Positions 63,134 through 64,000 of a DNA stretch of 64,000 bases are shown in pieces. This DNA comes from Caballeronia fortuita. GTDB taxonomy: Bacteria; Pseudomonadota; Gammaproteobacteria; Burkholderiales; Burkholderiaceae. Position 1 is the first letter of the stretch; the number at the start of each line of letters is the position of its first letter. The notes below the pieces were generated by a model, which saw only the letters and a list, made by a program, of their open reading frames with translations, was not told the DNA's origin and did not search any database. The position numbers and the translations under genes were made by a program. Location: positions 173,900-237,899 of the forward strand of contig NZ_FCNX02000013.1 in assembly GCF_001544835.2 (NCBI RefSeq). The letters run 5' to 3'.

Positions 63134-63778
63134 TCAGTCGACCCGGACCCAGCCGTCCGCGCGCTGCTCCAGGATGATGTGCAGCTTCGTCTCGCCGGCT
63201 TCGCGGTCGGAGGCGGTCACTTCCGGGAAGGCGCGCTTGATGTCGCGGTCGTCGGCCCACGACGCCACGTTTTCGAGCTTGTACGTGTAGGTGACATCCG
63301 AGCGGTGCGCGGTGGGATCGGGCTCGGTCCAGCCGACGACCTTGTCCAGCTTGACATGCGCATAGCAGAGCATCCACGCCCGCGGGTCATTCGTGGCGTT
63401 GGGATCGCCGGATGGCCGGCTCGTTTCGACCGCGAACTTCTGCCCTTCGCCGGTCAGGCCGTACGCGATGCCATCTTGCTTTGCATTGGCATTCGCCGAC
63501 GTCGGCGCCGCGCGCGCGATCAGTCCGCTCTTTTCGAGCGCGGCGAGCTGTTCGCGCAGCGCGCCAGCTGAATACTCGTTGAGATCGCGATTGCTATAAA
63601 CCGATGGAAACGTGTACGGGCCGCGGCCGCTGCGATTCAGGCATAACAAGCCGCGGTTCGTTTTCATGTCGGCGGAAATCGCGTCGCCCAGGCTGGACTC
63701 GCTTGCATCGTTCTTCTTGCCGCACGCCGAAAAAAGCAGCGTGGTGCCGACGGCGGCAATCAACAGGCTCGTTCTCAT
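63134..63778 (-). CDS. Lipoprotein of unknown function
   Basis: 214 residues from ATG 63778 (GGAG upstream). MRTSLLIAAVGTTLLFSACGKK gives a clear lipobox (SAC). The mature part has YSAGALREQLAALEKSGLIARA, which looks like a winged-helix half, and YAHVKLDKVVGWTEP. Similar Burkholderia proteins are annotated only as lipoproteins. Thirteen bases upstream of the LacI gene on the same strand, so they may share a transcript. Confidence 0.8.
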   Translation of the reverse strand: MRTSLLIAAVGTTLLFSACGKKNDASESSLGDAISADMKTNRGLLCLNRSGRGPYTFPSVYSNRDLNEYSAGALREQLAALEKSGLIARAAPTSANANAKQDGIAYGLTGEGQKFAVETSRPSGDPNATNDPRAWMLCYAHVKLDKVVGWTEPDPTAHRSDVTYTYKLENVASWADDRDIKRAFPEVTASDREAGETKLHIILEQRADGWVRVD

Positions 63779-63905
63779 ATGCGCTCCGGTTGGTGTCGAC
63801 ATGATGGGTGCAACCTTTCGACGCCATTCTACCGACTGCAAGTGCGCATCGGAGACGGGATGGCGCCGGAACAGACTCGGCCACCGCAAAATGCGCACCC
63901 CAACG

Positions 63906-63938
63906 CAAAAACCCCACCTTTGCGGGGTGGGGTTTTTG
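63906..63938 (-). terminator. Terminator of the rRNA operon
   Basis: GGTGGGGTTTTTG and its exact complement (63906-63918, 63926-63938) form a 13-pair stem with a seven-base loop, 16 bases beyond the 5S 3' end on the minus strand. The T run lies inside the stem, so the signal works in both directions. Confidence 0.88.
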
Positions 63939-63953
63939 TTTGGAGCATGAGGA

Positions 63954-64000
63954 GCCTGACGATTACCTACTTTCACACGGGAATCCGCACTATCATCGGC
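63954..64000 (-). rRNA. rrf: 5S ribosomal RNA, 3' end only
   Basis: The minus-strand sequence GCCGATGATAGTGCGGATTC through GTAGGTAATCGTCAGGC is the 3' third of proteobacterial 5S rRNA. The gene continues off the right edge, so an rRNA operon reading leftward lies there. The closing residues GTCAGGC would pair with the missing 5' end. Confidence 0.95.

Noticed and set aside
1..64000. CRISPR arrays, insertion sequences or prophage
   Set aside because: No regularly spaced repeats, transposase, integrase or phage structural motifs were found on reading both strands.

Overview
The window is GC-rich throughout, and its gene families and gene order point to a member of the Burkholderiaceae, most likely the Caballeronia/Paraburkholderia group. 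This assignment is inferred from the Gram-negative porin, the lysine-rich HU protein, the Wsp cluster, the selenocysteine formate dehydrogenase island and general codon use; no marker gene proves the species. I see no transposase, integrase, phage gene or CRISPR array, so it reads as ordinary chromosomal sequence. The right edge enters an rRNA operon on the minus strand (3' end of 5S rRNA).

Layout. 1-2.6 kb: the start of a secreted protein and an MscS-type channel. 2.7-9.3 kb: a TetR regulator divergent from a three-gene RND efflux operon. 9.3-10.4 kb: arsR-arsH behind a perfect palindrome. 10.4-13.5 kb: a ClC-type channel, a sulfate-binding protein and a small serine hydrolase. 13.6-20.6 kb: a GntR/UTRA regulator followed by a compact six-gene operon (AprA-like flavoprotein, AprB-like ferredoxin, substrate-binding protein with a NosL-like tail, permease, ATPase, HEAT-repeat protein) with a perfect palindromic operator in its leader. 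This is the best candidate for an undescribed system. 20.6-32.6 kb, all minus strand: a selenocysteine island of tRNA-Sec, two DedA-type membrane proteins, selB, selA, fdhE and the three formate dehydrogenase-N subunits. The catalytic subunit has an in-frame UGA decoded as Sec.

32.8-49 kb: mixed housekeeping and accessory genes. They include a YihY protein with an ElaB/YqjD-like tail, a porin, a catalytically degenerate GDPD, an Anbu peptidase, a DnaQ-UvrC fusion, an SDR/LysR pair, HU, a phospholipase D-VTT fusion with an EEP hydrolase, a second ClC, an aldo/keto reductase, a LysE exporter and two very small proteins. 49-57.6 kb: the complete wspABCDEFR surface-sensing pathway ending in a diguanylate cyclase. 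57.6-64 kb: a metallo-beta-lactamase-fold lipoprotein, a small hypothetical behind a sigma-54-like promoter, a LacI-controlled oxidative xylose module (xylD-xylB), a lipoprotein and the rRNA boundary.

How genes work together. tRNA-Sec, SelA and SelB supply the machinery that reads the UGA in fdnG, and FdhE assists assembly of the same enzyme; only selD is not in the window. The Wsp genes form one overlapping operon. The GntR operon couples an importer to a flavin/Fe-S redox pair; a sulfur-containing substrate is plausible because the pair resembles APS reductase and a sulfate-binding protein lies nearby, but this is inference.
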